From the NCBI GenBank assembly GCA_019635955.1, contig JAHBYL010000004.1, forward strand, positions 1 to 64,000: a stretch of DNA of 64,000 nucleotides. The letters run 5' to 3'. The translations under genes were made by a program, and so were the position numbers. Under the pieces are notes generated by a model. That model did not search any database and was not told where the DNA came from. It worked only from the letters and a program-made list of their open reading frames with translations. Source of the stretch: Parvibaculum sp. Its GTDB lineage: Bacteria; Pseudomonadota; Alphaproteobacteria; Parvibaculales; Parvibaculaceae. Below are positions 39,213-48,815 of this stretch, one piece after another (position 1 is the stretch's first letter; every line of letters begins with the position of its first letter).

Positions 39213-41966
39213 CTAGTCGATCAGGCCGAAATGACGCGCGACCGAAACGGCTTGCATGCGGTTGCTGATCTGCAATTTCTCGAAGATGTTTCGCAGATGC
39301 CATTTGACCGTGTTGGTGGACAGGGAAAGGCGATCGGCGAGCGCCTTGTTGGAAAATCCGTTCGAGACGAGACGCAGAATCTCTCTTTCACGCTCCGTCA
39401 GGTCCTCGAGCAGAGGCGCGCCGGCCTCCTCGTCATCAAACTCCTGTTCCGGCATGACAACCGGCGTGAACTCGCCTGCCTCGGCAAGCAGACGGTCGAG
39501 ATATGCCGAGACGAGATCCTTCTGCGGCAGATCGGGAAACTTCGGCAGCGCCTGACGTGCCTCATGAAGCAGGCGGACGGCCTGGGGGCCTTCGTCAAGG
39601 ACCAGGCGGATGAACTGGTCAGGCGCGCCAATACGAAGCGCCTCGATGAACGCACGGCGTGCCGCATTCACCTGTCCTTCGACATTGAGTGAGATCGCCA
39701 GCAGAAGGTTCAGCTTCATGAAGCGACGCATGCGACGCTGGAGGCGCGCCTTACGTGCCGCGGGCTGCAACAAAGCCCGCGCGTCGGCATGGCGGCCGGA
39801 GAGGATAAGGAGCCGCGCTTCGGTAACGGTTTGTGCTTCCGTTTCGCCTGCATGGAACATGAGCTCGTCGTCGTTTTCACCGTCGCCGGAGGTGAGGCCC
39901 GCAAACCGCGTGCGTGCCTTGTCGAGGTCCCCCGCCAGCGTCGCCTGGCGGACAAGTTCCGCCTTGGCATAGACAACGAGTCGGCGGAGGTTGTAGCGAT
40001 GACCGAGATACATCATCCGGTCCAGCACTTCCTCGGCTTCCCGCTCTTCCCCACGCAAATTCGCTATACGCGCCATGGTGAGGAAGGCAAGTGCCAGCGG
40101 CTCCACAATTGCCTGCTGCTCGAGGAGCAGAAGATGATCGTGGAGCAGGGTCTCCGCCTCCACTATGCAATTTTTCTCATAGAGCGTTTCGGCGAGGCAG
40201 GCGGCGATAACAGAGCCAGCAGCTACACTCGCAGCTGCGCATTCTTCGTTGTGGACATAGGCCTGCTTGAGGCTTTTCAGCGCTTCTTCGTTACCGCCTT
40301 GGGCGGCAAGAACATTCGCGTGAATCCATTCGCAGTATGAGAGACCAAAAAGATTGTGTGCTTCGTCGTGCAGTGCGCGAGCCTGTGCGAGCATATCGCG
40401 CGCTTCCTCGAAGCGGCTGTTCAGGTAAAGCCAGTAAGCACGCGCATTGAGCGCGACCGCATATTCAAGCCCGGGGCGATCGGCGAGCTGTTCCATGACC
40501 TCGGTGCCGGCGCGACCGATCTCCGCAACATGGTCCTGCGCTGCAATTGGGAAGATGCGGGTATAGTTGTGAACACCCCAATCCTCGCGCGATGCGTTAT
40601 TCTTTTCGAGCTCCGCCTTGCGTAATGCGATTATACGGTTCGCCTTTGCGAAATCGCGCCTGAAACCATAGGCGACGATCGCCGCATTGAGGATGCGGGG
40701 ATATTTCCGCAGAGTGTCGAGTGAGAGCCGATCGGCATAACGCACGATGAGGTCGAGCCGCTCCTCGCTGACGAGACGTTCAATGACGGTATTGAGAAGC
40801 CCGGCGGCCGCTTCTTCGTCTGTCGCCTCGATGTAGTGGAGGATCGCCTCTTCGCTGAAGCCATGCTCCCCGTACCAGCCTGCGATCTTCTTGTGAAGGG
40901 CCAGAACCTGCGTTTCCGACATTTCGCGGCGAAGGCGCGTGAGCAGAACCTGACGGAAGACCGTGTGAAATCGAAACCAGCGCCGTTCCATATCCACCGG
41001 CGTAAGAAAAAGACCGAGGTGCTCGATTTCGTTCAGGCAAGCAACGGCATCGCCGCGCCCCGAAATGTGCTCCAACAATTCCGGACAGATGCGCTCCGGC
41101 ATGCAGGCCTCGAGCAAGATACGCTGAAAATCCGCCGAAAGATTCTCGAAGACATCGGTCGCGAGAAAATCGATGAGATCAGGCGTGACGCCGGACGCAG
41201 GAAGCGAGCGGGCGCGCGCCGATCGTCCACGCATGGAAAGCCGGATGCACTGAAGCGCGGCCGGCCAGCCGTCGGTCGCCGTCTGGTATCGATCGACCTC
41301 GGCTTCCGATATGTCTCGGAACTCACGGAAGAACTCCGCCGTTTCGTTTGCCCGAAAGCGTAGCCCTTCCACATTTATCACCACAGCCTGTTCGCGCAGT
41401 TGCAGTCGTGGCAGATTGATCGCCGGCACGACGCGGGTGCCGATACAGAGCTGTGCGCCCTTGGGAAGAACGCGTACGAGCTGCGCGATGACAGCTTCCA
41501 TGCCGGGATGGGACGCCTGTTCAAAATTGTCGATGACGATAACCAGCTCGACCGGAACAGCGCGCACGCAGCGTAGGAAATCCTGTACTGAAGCTGAGGA
41601 ACTGTCTGAAAGAGAAGGACGTGCATCATCCGATGCGGACGCGAGCACGGCTTCGCACAGAAGTCGCAGGAAACGCGATGGATCTGAGTAGTAGGATTCA
41701 AGGTGCAGCCAGGCAACGGCAACGCCATCCGCCTCGCGCCTCGCGCAATATTGGCGCAGAAGCGTTGTCTTCCCGAAGCCTGCTGGCGCTTGCACGACAA
41801 TCAACCTGACCGCCGCATGATTTTTCAACCGATCGAGTTGAAATTTCCGCAGCACAAGATTGTTCGCCGATGCGGCGCGACTACGCGCCATCGGCAAGAC
41901 GGACGCCGATTCTCCGCCCTCTTTCAGCTCCGCCCCCGACATATCCGGTTCCAATGCGTTTGCCAT
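39213..41966 (-). CDS. MalT/AlkS-type (LAL) LuxR-family transcriptional regulator
   Basis: 917 residues, size of MalT (901) and AlkS (882). N-terminal STAND ATPase with Walker A APAGFGKTTLLRQYC near 60, Walker B-like LVIVIDNFEQA, a middle tetratricopeptide-like helical array, and a C-terminal LuxR/NarL helix-turn-helix (LTEREREILRLVSNGFSNKALADRLSLSTNTVKWHLRNIF) in the last 65 residues. These proteins bind an inducer in the TPR region, oligomerise with ATP and activate promoters with G-rich direct repeats. ATG 41966 has GGAGGAGG upstream. Located inside the set of genes that carry the shared palindrome; it is the obvious candidate to bind it. Confidence 0.92.
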   Translation of the reverse strand: MANALEPDMSGAELKEGGESASVLPMARSRAASANNLVLRKFQLDRLKNHAAVRLIVVQAPAGFGKTTLLRQYCARREADGVAVAWLHLESYYSDPSRFLRLLCEAVLASASDDARPSLSDSSSASVQDFLRCVRAVPVELVIVIDNFEQASHPGMEAVIAQLVRVLPKGAQLCIGTRVVPAINLPRLQLREQAVVINVEGLRFRANETAEFFREFRDISEAEVDRYQTATDGWPAALQCIRLSMRGRSARARSLPASGVTPDLIDFLATDVFENLSADFQRILLEACMPERICPELLEHISGRGDAVACLNEIEHLGLFLTPVDMERRWFRFHTVFRQVLLTRLRREMSETQVLALHKKIAGWYGEHGFSEEAILHYIEATDEEAAAGLLNTVIERLVSEERLDLIVRYADRLSLDTLRKYPRILNAAIVAYGFRRDFAKANRIIALRKAELEKNNASREDWGVHNYTRIFPIAAQDHVAEIGRAGTEVMEQLADRPGLEYAVALNARAYWLYLNSRFEEARDMLAQARALHDEAHNLFGLSYCEWIHANVLAAQGGNEEALKSLKQAYVHNEECAAASVAAGSVIAACLAETLYEKNCIVEAETLLHDHLLLLEQQAIVEPLALAFLTMARIANLRGEEREAEEVLDRMMYLGHRYNLRRLVVYAKAELVRQATLAGDLDKARTRFAGLTSGDGENDDELMFHAGETEAQTVTEARLLILSGRHADARALLQPAARKARLQRRMRRFMKLNLLLAISLNVEGQVNAARRAFIEALRIGAPDQFIRLVLDEGPQAVRLLHEARQALPKFPDLPQKDLVSAYLDRLLAEAGEFTPVVMPEQEFDDEEAGAPLLEDLTEREREILRLVSNGFSNKALADRLSLSTNTVKWHLRNIFEKLQISNRMQAVSVARHFGLID

Positions 41967-42044
41967 TGGCCCCTCCTCCTCCAAGGACGACAGATGGTTT
42001 TTCCATCCGCGAGCCCGCTTGCCGCGGGGCTTTTCAGGGGAGCC

Positions 42045-43064
42045 TCAGGCGGCTTCCCGTCCGATGCGCACCATCAGCTTGCCATTGTTGCCGCCGGTGT
42101 AGAGCATGCGCAGCGCATCCACTGCATTCTCCAGTCCGTCTTCGATATGGATGCGGTATTTGAGCTGACCCGAGCGCATCCATTCGATGAGCTTCGCATG
42201 GTACTCAGGGAAATGGGCCGCGTAGTCCAGAATGACGAAGCCCTGAATGGTGAGGCGCTTCATGATGACATTGCGGAACATATAGGGCCCCGGCACGGGG
42301 TCCGACGAATTATAGGTCGAAATGAGACCGCAGATGACGACCCGCCCTCCTTCGTTCATCAGCGTGAGACCGGCATCGAGCTGATCGCCACCGACATTCT
42401 CGAACTGCACGTCGATCCCGTTCGGCGCCTCGCGCTTCAGCGCATCGAGCAAATTCTCTTTGCGGTAGTTGATAACGGCATCGAAGCCAAGGTCGTCCTT
42501 CAGCCATCTGCATTTTTCGTCGGAGCCTGCGACGCCGACGACGCGGCAGCCATGCAGCTTCGCAATCTGGCCGACAAGCGCGCCGACGGCGCCTGCCGCC
42601 GCCGTGACGACGATCGTATCGCCGGGCTCCGGCTTGCCGATTTCGAGGAGGCCGACATAGGCCGTGGGGCCGGCAACGGCGAGGATGCCGAAGGCATCGG
42701 AAAGCGGAATGCCTTCCGGCCGGGGAAAGGGCGCCCATCCCTCCGCGTCGGTCACGATCCAGTCCGACCAGGTGCCGAGGCCGGTCACAAGCGAGCCTTT
42801 CGGAAAGGCGGGATTTTGCGATTCCGCCACTTCGCCAAGGATGAAGCCGAGCATCCGCGCGCCGATGGGCAGCGGGTCCATATAGGTGTCCCAGTCGCTC
42901 AGCCAGACGCGGTTGGTCGCATCAAGAGACATATAGAGGCTGCGGACGAGTATCTGACCAGGCTCAACGGCGGGTACAGGATCCTCGCGCAGAACCAGCG
43001 TGTCGGCCTCGATTACGTCCTTCGGGCGCCTGTTGAAGTACCAATGCCGCGCAATCTTGCCCAC
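42045..43064 (-). CDS. NADPH-dependent MDR-family oxidoreductase (CurA / prostaglandin reductase type)
   Basis: 339 residues, zinc-free medium-chain dehydrogenase/reductase. Marks: ARHWYFNRRPK at the N-terminus, LSLDATNR-like MSLDATNRVWLSD, IGARMLGFILGEV, and the nucleotide-binding VTAAAGAVGALVGQIAKLHG near 155 and SDEKCRWLKDDLGFDAVINYRKENL. The group reduces enones and 2-alkenals. Start is the GTG at 43064 with GGGGGAGGA upstream; the frame extends to 43136. A palindromic site (43192-43219) sits 130 bases upstream, placing it in the same regulon; it may saturate an unsaturated ketone before carboxylation or recycle a side product. Confidence 0.85.
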   Translation of the reverse strand: MGKIARHWYFNRRPKDVIEADTLVLREDPVPAVEPGQILVRSLYMSLDATNRVWLSDWDTYMDPLPIGARMLGFILGEVAESQNPAFPKGSLVTGLGTWSDWIVTDAEGWAPFPRPEGIPLSDAFGILAVAGPTAYVGLLEIGKPEPGDTIVVTAAAGAVGALVGQIAKLHGCRVVGVAGSDEKCRWLKDDLGFDAVINYRKENLLDALKREAPNGIDVQFENVGGDQLDAGLTLMNEGGRVVICGLISTYNSSDPVPGPYMFRNVIMKRLTIQGFVILDYAAHFPEYHAKLIEWMRSGQLKYRIHIEDGLENAVDALRMLYTGGNNGKLMVRIGREAA

Positions 43065-43191
43065 CGCTGCTCCTCCCCCTGCTACGGAATCCGAGGATTT
43101 TTCCCTTCGAATCCAGTTACTTAACTGTCTCAGCACGCTTTCCTCCCCAGGCAGCGTTTCAAGCGTCGCATGCTGATACAGTTTCCCCCAC

Positions 43192-43219
43192 CCCTACCCA
43201 CCCTAAAGGGTGGGTAGGG
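43192..43219 (-). promoter_or_regulatory. perfect 28-base palindrome, shared regulon site for the MDR reductase
   Basis: CCCTACCCACCCT, spacer AA, AGGGTGGGTAGGG: 13-bp arms matching 13/13. The central 16 bases (43198-43213) are the shared core. The strongest and most symmetric copy. With a 2-base spacer and no T-run it is unlikely to be a terminator of the upstream TonB-family gene. Confidence 0.7.
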
Positions 43220-43245
43220 CCTTCGACAGGGCAAAGACCCGAAGA

Positions 43246-44034
43246 TCACTGGAAATCGAGAGTGAGCGGCAGAGTTACGACATTCTCGGTGATATGGGCG
43301 GGGATGGGCGGCACCGGGAACGACCTGGTGATGGCTTCTAGCATCGCCCGGTCAAGCGCCTGCGAGCCTGACGAGCGGACGAGCACGAGGGCCACAAGTT
43401 TACCCGAGCGGTCGAAGGACACATTGGCTTGAGGCGGGACGATGCGGGCGCCCTCCAATCCCGGCGGCAGAACGAGGTTCTCGTTGAGCCGACGCCTGAG
43501 CATTCGTCCATAGGCATCTCCCCTGCCCACTTCCCTTCCCCCATCGATGCTGCTGCCGCTGTAGCTTCTTTCGATGGTCTGTGCCCAGTCGGGCAGGCGC
43601 TCCGGCGCTTCCGCTCGTTCCGGCCGTGCTGCCCTCTCCGGCGCCTCCTCAAGCGGGCGCGGCGTATCTCTCCCTGCTCGTTCGGCGTCGCCCAGCTGCT
43701 CGTGTTCCTCATCCGAACCGAAGTGGAAGGGGTTTGAAGGTGCTTGCGGCTCCGGTCGTGGCTCCGGTTCAGGTTGCGGGTCAGGCTGTGGCGGCGGAAC
43801 GATCTCGACTTCTATGGCAGCCGGTCCTTCCGCCGGGGGCATGGAGGGCGGCGCCCCGAAAAGGAGCGGCAGGAGGAGGAGAATATTGATCGCAAGGGCA
43901 AGGCCGACGGCGATCACCAGTTCGCGCGTCCAGAGGCGCGCGGGCGGCGGCGGTGGCGGAAGGACGTGAAAACCCGCAGGTCCGGTCCCGGCAACCGCCT
44001 TGCTCTCACTCTCACCTGACGTAACCAAAACCAT
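43246..44034 (-). CDS. TonB-family energy-transducer-like protein
   Basis: 262 residues in TonB layout: cytoplasmic stub, one hydrophobic anchor (LVIAVGLALAINILLLLPLLF near 40-60), a Pro/Glu-rich periplasmic spacer (VEIVPPPQPDPQPEPEPRPEPQAP), and a C-terminal alpha/beta domain with NENLVLPP, ANVSFDRSGKLVALVLVRSSG, LDRAMLEAI. The C-terminal domain is of the TonB/TolA type that transmits proton-motive force to outer-membrane receptors. No ExbB/ExbD or receptor is adjacent, so the partner is unknown. An ordinary ribosome-binding site is not evident, and the start at 44034 is the only in-frame ATG that keeps the anchor near the N-terminus. Confidence 0.78.
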   Translation of the reverse strand: MVLVTSGESESKAVAGTGPAGFHVLPPPPPPARLWTRELVIAVGLALAINILLLLPLLFGAPPSMPPAEGPAAIEVEIVPPPQPDPQPEPEPRPEPQAPSNPFHFGSDEEHEQLGDAERAGRDTPRPLEEAPERAARPERAEAPERLPDWAQTIERSYSGSSIDGGREVGRGDAYGRMLRRRLNENLVLPPGLEGARIVPPQANVSFDRSGKLVALVLVRSSGSQALDRAMLEAITRSFPVPPIPAHITENVVTLPLTLDFQ

Positions 44035-44128
44035 CGCTACCCGATTCCACGGGCTCTACCACCCGCCGCTACGGCGCAGTCTATCAGGCGGGGATCGCAG
44101 TTGGCAGGGCCGGCGACAGCCGCTTGCC

Positions 44129-45031
44129 TCAGGGCTCGATGCGAGTACCGGACCGTCCGTCGAGAATTCCACCGGCATCGGCAAGAGTGCCGATAAAGGC
44201 AGGCTGTCCGGTTTCGATCGCGAAGCGGCGAACCGCCTCGATCTTCGGGCGCATGGAGCCTTCGGCGAAGGTCGATGGGTCGAGATCGCGCGCACCAATA
44301 GCAGAAAGGCGCTTCCTTGCCGGCGTGTCCCAATCCTTATAGACACCGTCGACATCGGTGAGGATCAGCAGGGCTTGTGCCTTGAGTTCGATTGCAAGAA
44401 GGCAGGCCGCGAGGTCCTTGTCGATGACGGCTTCGACGCCTTCGGGCGCGCCGCCTGCACCTGCGCGCACCGGAATGCCGCCGCCGCCTGCGCAAATGAC
44501 GAGGCACCCCTTTTCGACGAGCTTGCGGATCGCACCGATCTCGACGATGTGACGCGGCGCGGGCGAGGCAACCACGCGGCGCCAGCCCTTTCCGTCTCTC
44601 GCGACAGCCCAGCCTCGCTCAACAGCGAGCGCTTTCGCCGTGGCGTCGTCATATACGGGTCCGATGGGTTTTGTGGGCCGCGCAAAGGCGGGATCGTCCG
44701 GATCGACCAGTGTTTGCGTGAGCACCGTCACGATGTCACGCTCGGGCAGGGCCCGGCGCATCGCTTCTTCGATGACATAACCGATCATGCCTTGCGATTC
44801 CGCGCCGAGCACATCCAGCGGATAGGGCGGCGCATCCTTGTAGGCATCGGCTTCCAGAGCAAGCAAGCCGACCTGCGGCCCGTTTCCATGCACAAGAACC
44901 ACTTCATGTTCGCGCGCAATCGCGGCAAGCGCGGCGGCCGCTTCGCCCATGTTGCGGCGCTGGTTGCCGATATCCAGCATTTCCCCGCGTTTCAGAAGAG
45001 CATTGCCGCCAATCGCCACAAGTATGCGCAT
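44129..45031 (-). CDS. arcC: carbamate kinase
   Basis: Transfers phosphate from carbamoyl phosphate to ADP, giving ATP, NH3 and CO2. 300 residues, amino-acid-kinase fold: MRILVAIGGNALLKRG at the start, VLVHGNGPQVGLLALE near 50, GYVIEEAMRRALP, GCLVICAGGGGIPV near 195, VEAVIDKDLAACLLA and LLILTDVDGVYKDW. Last of four genes that degrade agmatine; starts three bases after the aguA stop. It would consume the carbamoyl phosphate made by the carbamoyltransferase, so the pathway yields one ATP per agmatine. Confidence 0.95.
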   Translation of the reverse strand: MRILVAIGGNALLKRGEMLDIGNQRRNMGEAAAALAAIAREHEVVLVHGNGPQVGLLALEADAYKDAPPYPLDVLGAESQGMIGYVIEEAMRRALPERDIVTVLTQTLVDPDDPAFARPTKPIGPVYDDATAKALAVERGWAVARDGKGWRRVVASPAPRHIVEIGAIRKLVEKGCLVICAGGGGIPVRAGAGGAPEGVEAVIDKDLAACLLAIELKAQALLILTDVDGVYKDWDTPARKRLSAIGARDLDPSTFAEGSMRPKIEAVRRFAIETGQPAFIGTLADAGGILDGRSGTRIEP

Positions 45032-45034
45032 GGT

Positions 45035-46144
45035 CTAACCCGTGCGCTTTCGGGGCGCTGGCTGCTGTTGGGTGATGCAGTGGATATTGCCTCCGCCGAG
45101 AAGTATCTCTCTCGCAGGCACGGGAACGACCGTGCGTTCTGGGAATAGCGCGGCAAGCTGCGCGATGGCATTTTCATCGTGGCTGTCGTCAAAAACAGGC
45201 AGCGCGATCACACCATTCGCGATGTAGAAATTCACATAGGAGCCGGCAAGCCGAGCGCCGGGCAAACGCGGCTCCGTTCCCTCCACCACATCGACGCCGC
45301 GGCTTTCCTCTTCCGACATGAAAAGGGGGCCCGGCTGATGAAGCTTGTGAATTTCAAACTTGCGACCGCGCGCGTCGGTGGATCGAGAAAGACGTTCATA
45401 GGCGTCCTTTGAAATCTCGTATTGCGGATCGCTGGTATCGTCCGTCCAGGTAAGCGCGACGACGCCCGGCCGCACAAAGCAGCAGAGATTGTCCACATGC
45501 CCGTCCGTCTCGTCATTAAAGACGCCTCGGCCGAGCCAGACGGTTTTCTCGATGCCGAGATAGTCGGCAAGTATCCGCTCTATTTCCTCGCGGGAGAGGC
45601 CAGGATTGCGATTCGGGTTGAGCAGGCATTCCTCGGTGGTCATGAGCGTGCCTTCGCCATCCACATGGATGGAGCCGCCTTCGAGCACGATAGGCGCCCG
45701 GTAGCGGTCCACGCGCTCGATTTCGGCGACCTTGGAAGCGACCAGATCGTCCTGGTCCCAAGGGAAGTACAGACCGCCGTCGAGACCGCCCCAGGCATTG
45801 AACACCCAATCGATCGCGCGAACGGCGCCTGCCCCATCGACGACGAAAGTGGGGCCGCAATCGCGCATCCATGAATCGTCGCTGGTGATTTCCACAACCC
45901 GAACTTGCGACGGCAGCATGGCACGGGCATTCGCGAACTGACGCGGCGAGACACCGACCGTCACAGGTTCGCTGCGCGCGATCGCCGAGGCGACGGAGAC
46001 GAAACAATTTTGTGCCGGTTTGGCACCGAGGCGCCAGTTGTCGGGACGTTCGGGCCAAAGCATCCATGTTCCCGCGTGCGGCTCGAACTCGCCGGGCATC
46101 CGGAATCCGTCATCCTTCGGCGTGCTTTTCAGCAATCGCGCCAT
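45035..46144 (-). CDS. aguA: agmatine deiminase
   Basis: Hydrolyses agmatine to N-carbamoylputrescine and ammonia. 369 residues of the guanidino-group-modifying superfamily. Motifs: [38 protein letters not shown] (Asp ligand), [12 protein letters not shown] (His), and the catalytic Cys356 in [14 protein letters not shown]. The NIHCITQQ ending is that of agmatine deiminases rather than peptidyl-arginine deiminases. Between the permease (17 bases upstream) and carbamate kinase (3 bases downstream). Confidence 0.96.
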   Translation of the reverse strand: MARLLKSTPKDDGFRMPGEFEPHAGTWMLWPERPDNWRLGAKPAQNCFVSVASAIARSEPVTVGVSPRQFANARAMLPSQVRVVEITSDDSWMRDCGPTFVVDGAGAVRAIDWVFNAWGGLDGGLYFPWDQDDLVASKVAEIERVDRYRAPIVLEGGSIHVDGEGTLMTTEECLLNPNRNPGLSREEIERILADYLGIEKTVWLGRGVFNDETDGHVDNLCCFVRPGVVALTWTDDTSDPQYEISKDAYERLSRSTDARGRKFEIHKLHQPGPLFMSEEESRGVDVVEGTEPRLPGARLAGSYVNFYIANGVIALPVFDDSHDENAIAQLAALFPERTVVPVPAREILLGGGNIHCITQQQPAPRKRTG

Positions 46145-46161
46145 GGTGCCGTCCCTTTCAC

Positions 46162-47562
46162 TCAGCCGCCGTTATTTCCCCTACCCGCCCGGCGTACCAG
46201 AAACTCTCCGACCGCGACAGTGACGGCAACCCCGGCAATGATCGAGCCGGCATAGGCCGGATCGAACTCGCCGGGTGTGTAGATGAAGAAGACAATGGCC
46301 TGCACGATAAAGGCCATGCAGAGGAGTCCGAGAGCAACAGCCGCCCCTTGCCCGCCCGGCACACGATAAGGCCTTGGACGATCCGCATCGACGCGGCGCA
46401 ACCGCAAGAAGGCGAGGAACATGGCGAGATAAGGAAGAAGGAAAATAATCGAGGAGAAGGCGAACAACGTCCAGAACAGGTCCTCCGCGTCCGCCGCCAG
46501 CAGCCCATAGATCACGATCACCGCCGTCGTGACGACGCCCGTCACGATGGCGGCATTGGCGGGTGTCTTATGCTCGGGATGAAGCCGCGCGAACATACCC
46601 GGCAGATTGCCGTCGAGCGCTGCCTCCGCGGCAGAGCGATTTGCGCCCATCGTCCAGGTGACCATGTTGGCGAGAAACGAGTAAAGCGCCATCACACCGA
46701 ACAGGATCACGAGTGTACCGCCAATACCGCCCTCACCGAGCAGGACGCGCAATGTGTCGACGATGCCGCTGACAAGATTGATTTCGTCGAGGGGAAGCGC
46801 GATCAGAATGCCGATCGTTGCGAAAAGATAGAATGCCGCGATCAGGATGCCAGAGACGGCGATAGTCAACGGAACGTCGCGCGCCGGGTTCTTCATTTCG
46901 GCGCTTGCTCCCGACATGAGTTCGAAACCCATGAAGTTGTAGACAATGACCGGCAGGAAGGCGAGCGTGACGCCCCAGCTGGGCGCCATGCTCGAGAGCG
47001 AGAGTTCGTTCGCTACACCGTGATTTGCGGCATAGACGAAGCCGCCGATGCCGATGACCAGCATGATCGCGACCTTGAAGACCGCACCGAGATTAGGCAC
47101 CCATTTGCCGACGTCGAGGCGAACAATGTTGATCCAGACGGTGAGCCAGGTGAGCGCAATCGCGATGGCGATCTGTATCCAGAGGCCGAGATCCGGCATG
47201 AAAAGCGCCGCAAATATTCCGGCGAAGAGAATGAAGACCGAGGGTTGCCAGAGAGCGACGTTTATCCACCATAGCCATGCCGTCCGTCCGCCCCAGCGCG
47301 CGCCGAAGGCACGGCGAACCCAGGCATAAATACCGCCCTGATCGGGATAGGTGCTGCCGAGCTCGGCCGTGATGAGGCCGTAAGGAATGAAGAAGAATAT
47401 CATCGTGAAAATCCACCAGAAGACGGCCTGGGGGCCGATCGCGGCGGAAGCCGCCAGCTGGTCGATCACGAGAATGGCGCAGACCGTGAACAGGGTCAGG
47501 TCGAGGCTGCGCATGACTTTCTTGTAGCCGCGAGGATGCGCGGAAGCGGAGATATCGGTCAT
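46162..47562 (-). CDS. APC-superfamily permease, probable agmatine/putrescine antiporter
   Basis: 466 residues, about 12 membrane helices, APC (amino acid-polyamine-organocation) superfamily, with the conserved N-terminal helix region [23 protein letters not shown] and [20 protein letters not shown] on helix 3. In enterococcal agmatine operons the antiporter gene sits between the carbamoyltransferase and deiminase genes, as here. The likely job is exchanging external agmatine for internal putrescine; specificity is inferred from context. Confidence 0.82.
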   Translation of the reverse strand: MTDISASAHPRGYKKVMRSLDLTLFTVCAILVIDQLAASAAIGPQAVFWWIFTMIFFFIPYGLITAELGSTYPDQGGIYAWVRRAFGARWGGRTAWLWWINVALWQPSVFILFAGIFAALFMPDLGLWIQIAIAIALTWLTVWINIVRLDVGKWVPNLGAVFKVAIMLVIGIGGFVYAANHGVANELSLSSMAPSWGVTLAFLPVIVYNFMGFELMSGASAEMKNPARDVPLTIAVSGILIAAFYLFATIGILIALPLDEINLVSGIVDTLRVLLGEGGIGGTLVILFGVMALYSFLANMVTWTMGANRSAAEAALDGNLPGMFARLHPEHKTPANAAIVTGVVTTAVIVIYGLLAADAEDLFWTLFAFSSIIFLLPYLAMFLAFLRLRRVDADRPRPYRVPGGQGAAVALGLLCMAFIVQAIVFFIYTPGEFDPAYAGSIIAGVAVTVAVGEFLVRRAGRGNNGG

Positions 47563-47624
47563 TTGTTTTCCCCCGAATGTGGAAGCTAGTCAGCGTCGGC
47601 AGGTCAGCTGCCGCGTCTCACGCA

Positions 47625-48635
47625 TCACAGGAAGTCGGACAGGAAATCCTCGGCTATCCCGCGATGACGGGCGAGCAGAGCATCCGACGGCCTTTTCAGC
47701 CGCGGATAGACGAACCAGACGAGAAGCGCCTTTTCGGTATGCAGTCGGTTCTCCGACTGATCGAGAATGATCGATTGCGCCCCATCCATAACCTCGTCCG
47801 TCGCCTCGACCCCGCGCGATGCGGGCAAACAATGCATGAAACGTGCGCCGGCAGGGGCATGAGCCATGAGGGCGGCGTTCACCTGATATTTCGGCATGAA
47901 GGCTGCCTGACGATCGGGAATCTCGCTCTCCTGGCCAATCCACCACCAGAGGTCCGTATAGATGAAGTCGGCATCGGCGACGGCGGCGACCGGGTCTTCC
48001 GAGAAAGCGATTCTTGCGCCGGACTCATGGGATGCATCGCGAACGGCTGCCCGTCTCTCTTCGGTGATCTGGTACTTCGCGGGGGCGGCCTGCATGAACG
48101 ACATGCCGAGGCGGGCGCAGATGTGCATCAGAGAAACGCAGACATTGGTCGCGTCTCCCACAAAGACGACTTTCAGCTCCTCGAGATCCTTTCCCTTCGG
48201 GGCGTGCTCCATCATGGTGAAGACGTCGCAAAGCACCTGCGTCGGATGATTGAAGTCTGTGAGACCGTTGATCACGGGAACGGTGGCGTATTTGGCGAGG
48301 CCCAGAACCGTCTCGTGCTTCAGCGTGCGCGCCTCTACGACGTCGACCATGCGGGAAACGACCCGGGCCGTATCGGCAATTGACTCGCGCGCACCGAGAT
48401 GGACTTCTCCGGGACGAAGATAAAGCGCGTGGCCGCCAAGCTTCGTCATGGCCACTTCAAAGGAAACGCGGGTGCGCGTGGAAGGCTCTTCGAAGATCAT
48501 GCCGAGAGAGGCCCCTGAAAGGAGACGCGGACAGGCGCCATCCTTGTCGGCCCGCTTGAGAATGGAGGTCAGTTCCATCATCCGCAGCAATTCCTCCTTC
48601 GAGAAATCGAGCGTATGAATGAAATGCTTGAGCAT
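47625..48635 (-). CDS. ptcA: putrescine carbamoyltransferase
   Basis: Phosphorolyses N-carbamoylputrescine to putrescine and carbamoyl phosphate. 336 residues, ornithine-carbamoyltransferase fold: carbamoyl-phosphate loop STRTRVSFE at 52-60, LGARESIADTARVVSRMVD, INGLTDFNHPTQVLCDVFTM, VVFVGDATNVCVS, and HCLPASRGVEATDEVMDG near 270. The sequence YQVNAALMAHAPAGARFMHCLPA and the C-terminal extension resemble enterococcal putrescine carbamoyltransferase more than OTCase. GGGGGGAGAG precedes the ATG. Gene order with permease, aguA and arcC supports this over anabolic argF. Confidence 0.87.
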   Translation of the reverse strand: MLKHFIHTLDFSKEELLRMMELTSILKRADKDGACPRLLSGASLGMIFEEPSTRTRVSFEVAMTKLGGHALYLRPGEVHLGARESIADTARVVSRMVDVVEARTLKHETVLGLAKYATVPVINGLTDFNHPTQVLCDVFTMMEHAPKGKDLEELKVVFVGDATNVCVSLMHICARLGMSFMQAAPAKYQITEERRAAVRDASHESGARIAFSEDPVAAVADADFIYTDLWWWIGQESEIPDRQAAFMPKYQVNAALMAHAPAGARFMHCLPASRGVEATDEVMDGAQSIILDQSENRLHTEKALLVWFVYPRLKRPSDALLARHRGIAEDFLSDFL

Positions 48636-48815
48636 TCTCTCCCCCCTTTACCTTGCCACGGTCCCGCAGGATCATCCGCTTGCAAAACGAGGCAGCCTGA
48701 TACTCACATTTTACCTATGGATATTTGGCTCAACGCGGGAGGCTGCGTCAAGCCTGAAGCCAGAGCTTGGAGCGCGGCGTTTGCCCGCAGGGACGCGAGT
48801 TGGCAGGAGTTCTAA

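Noticed and set aside
41993-42031. Two short stem-loops between the MDR reductase and the regulator gene
   Set aside because: GATGG/CCATC is only 5 bp and the neighbouring G/C stem has a bulge and its T-run on the wrong strand for these genes.
43192-43219. Perfect palindrome as a terminator of the TonB-family gene
   Set aside because: Spacer of only two bases, no T-run on the minus strand, and the core recurs at three other promoters not following genes in the same way.
47625-48635. Anabolic or catabolic ornithine carbamoyltransferase
   Set aside because: Operon with agmatine deiminase, antiporter and carbamate kinase, and YQVN...HCLPASRG wording, favour putrescine as substrate; OTCase not fully excluded.
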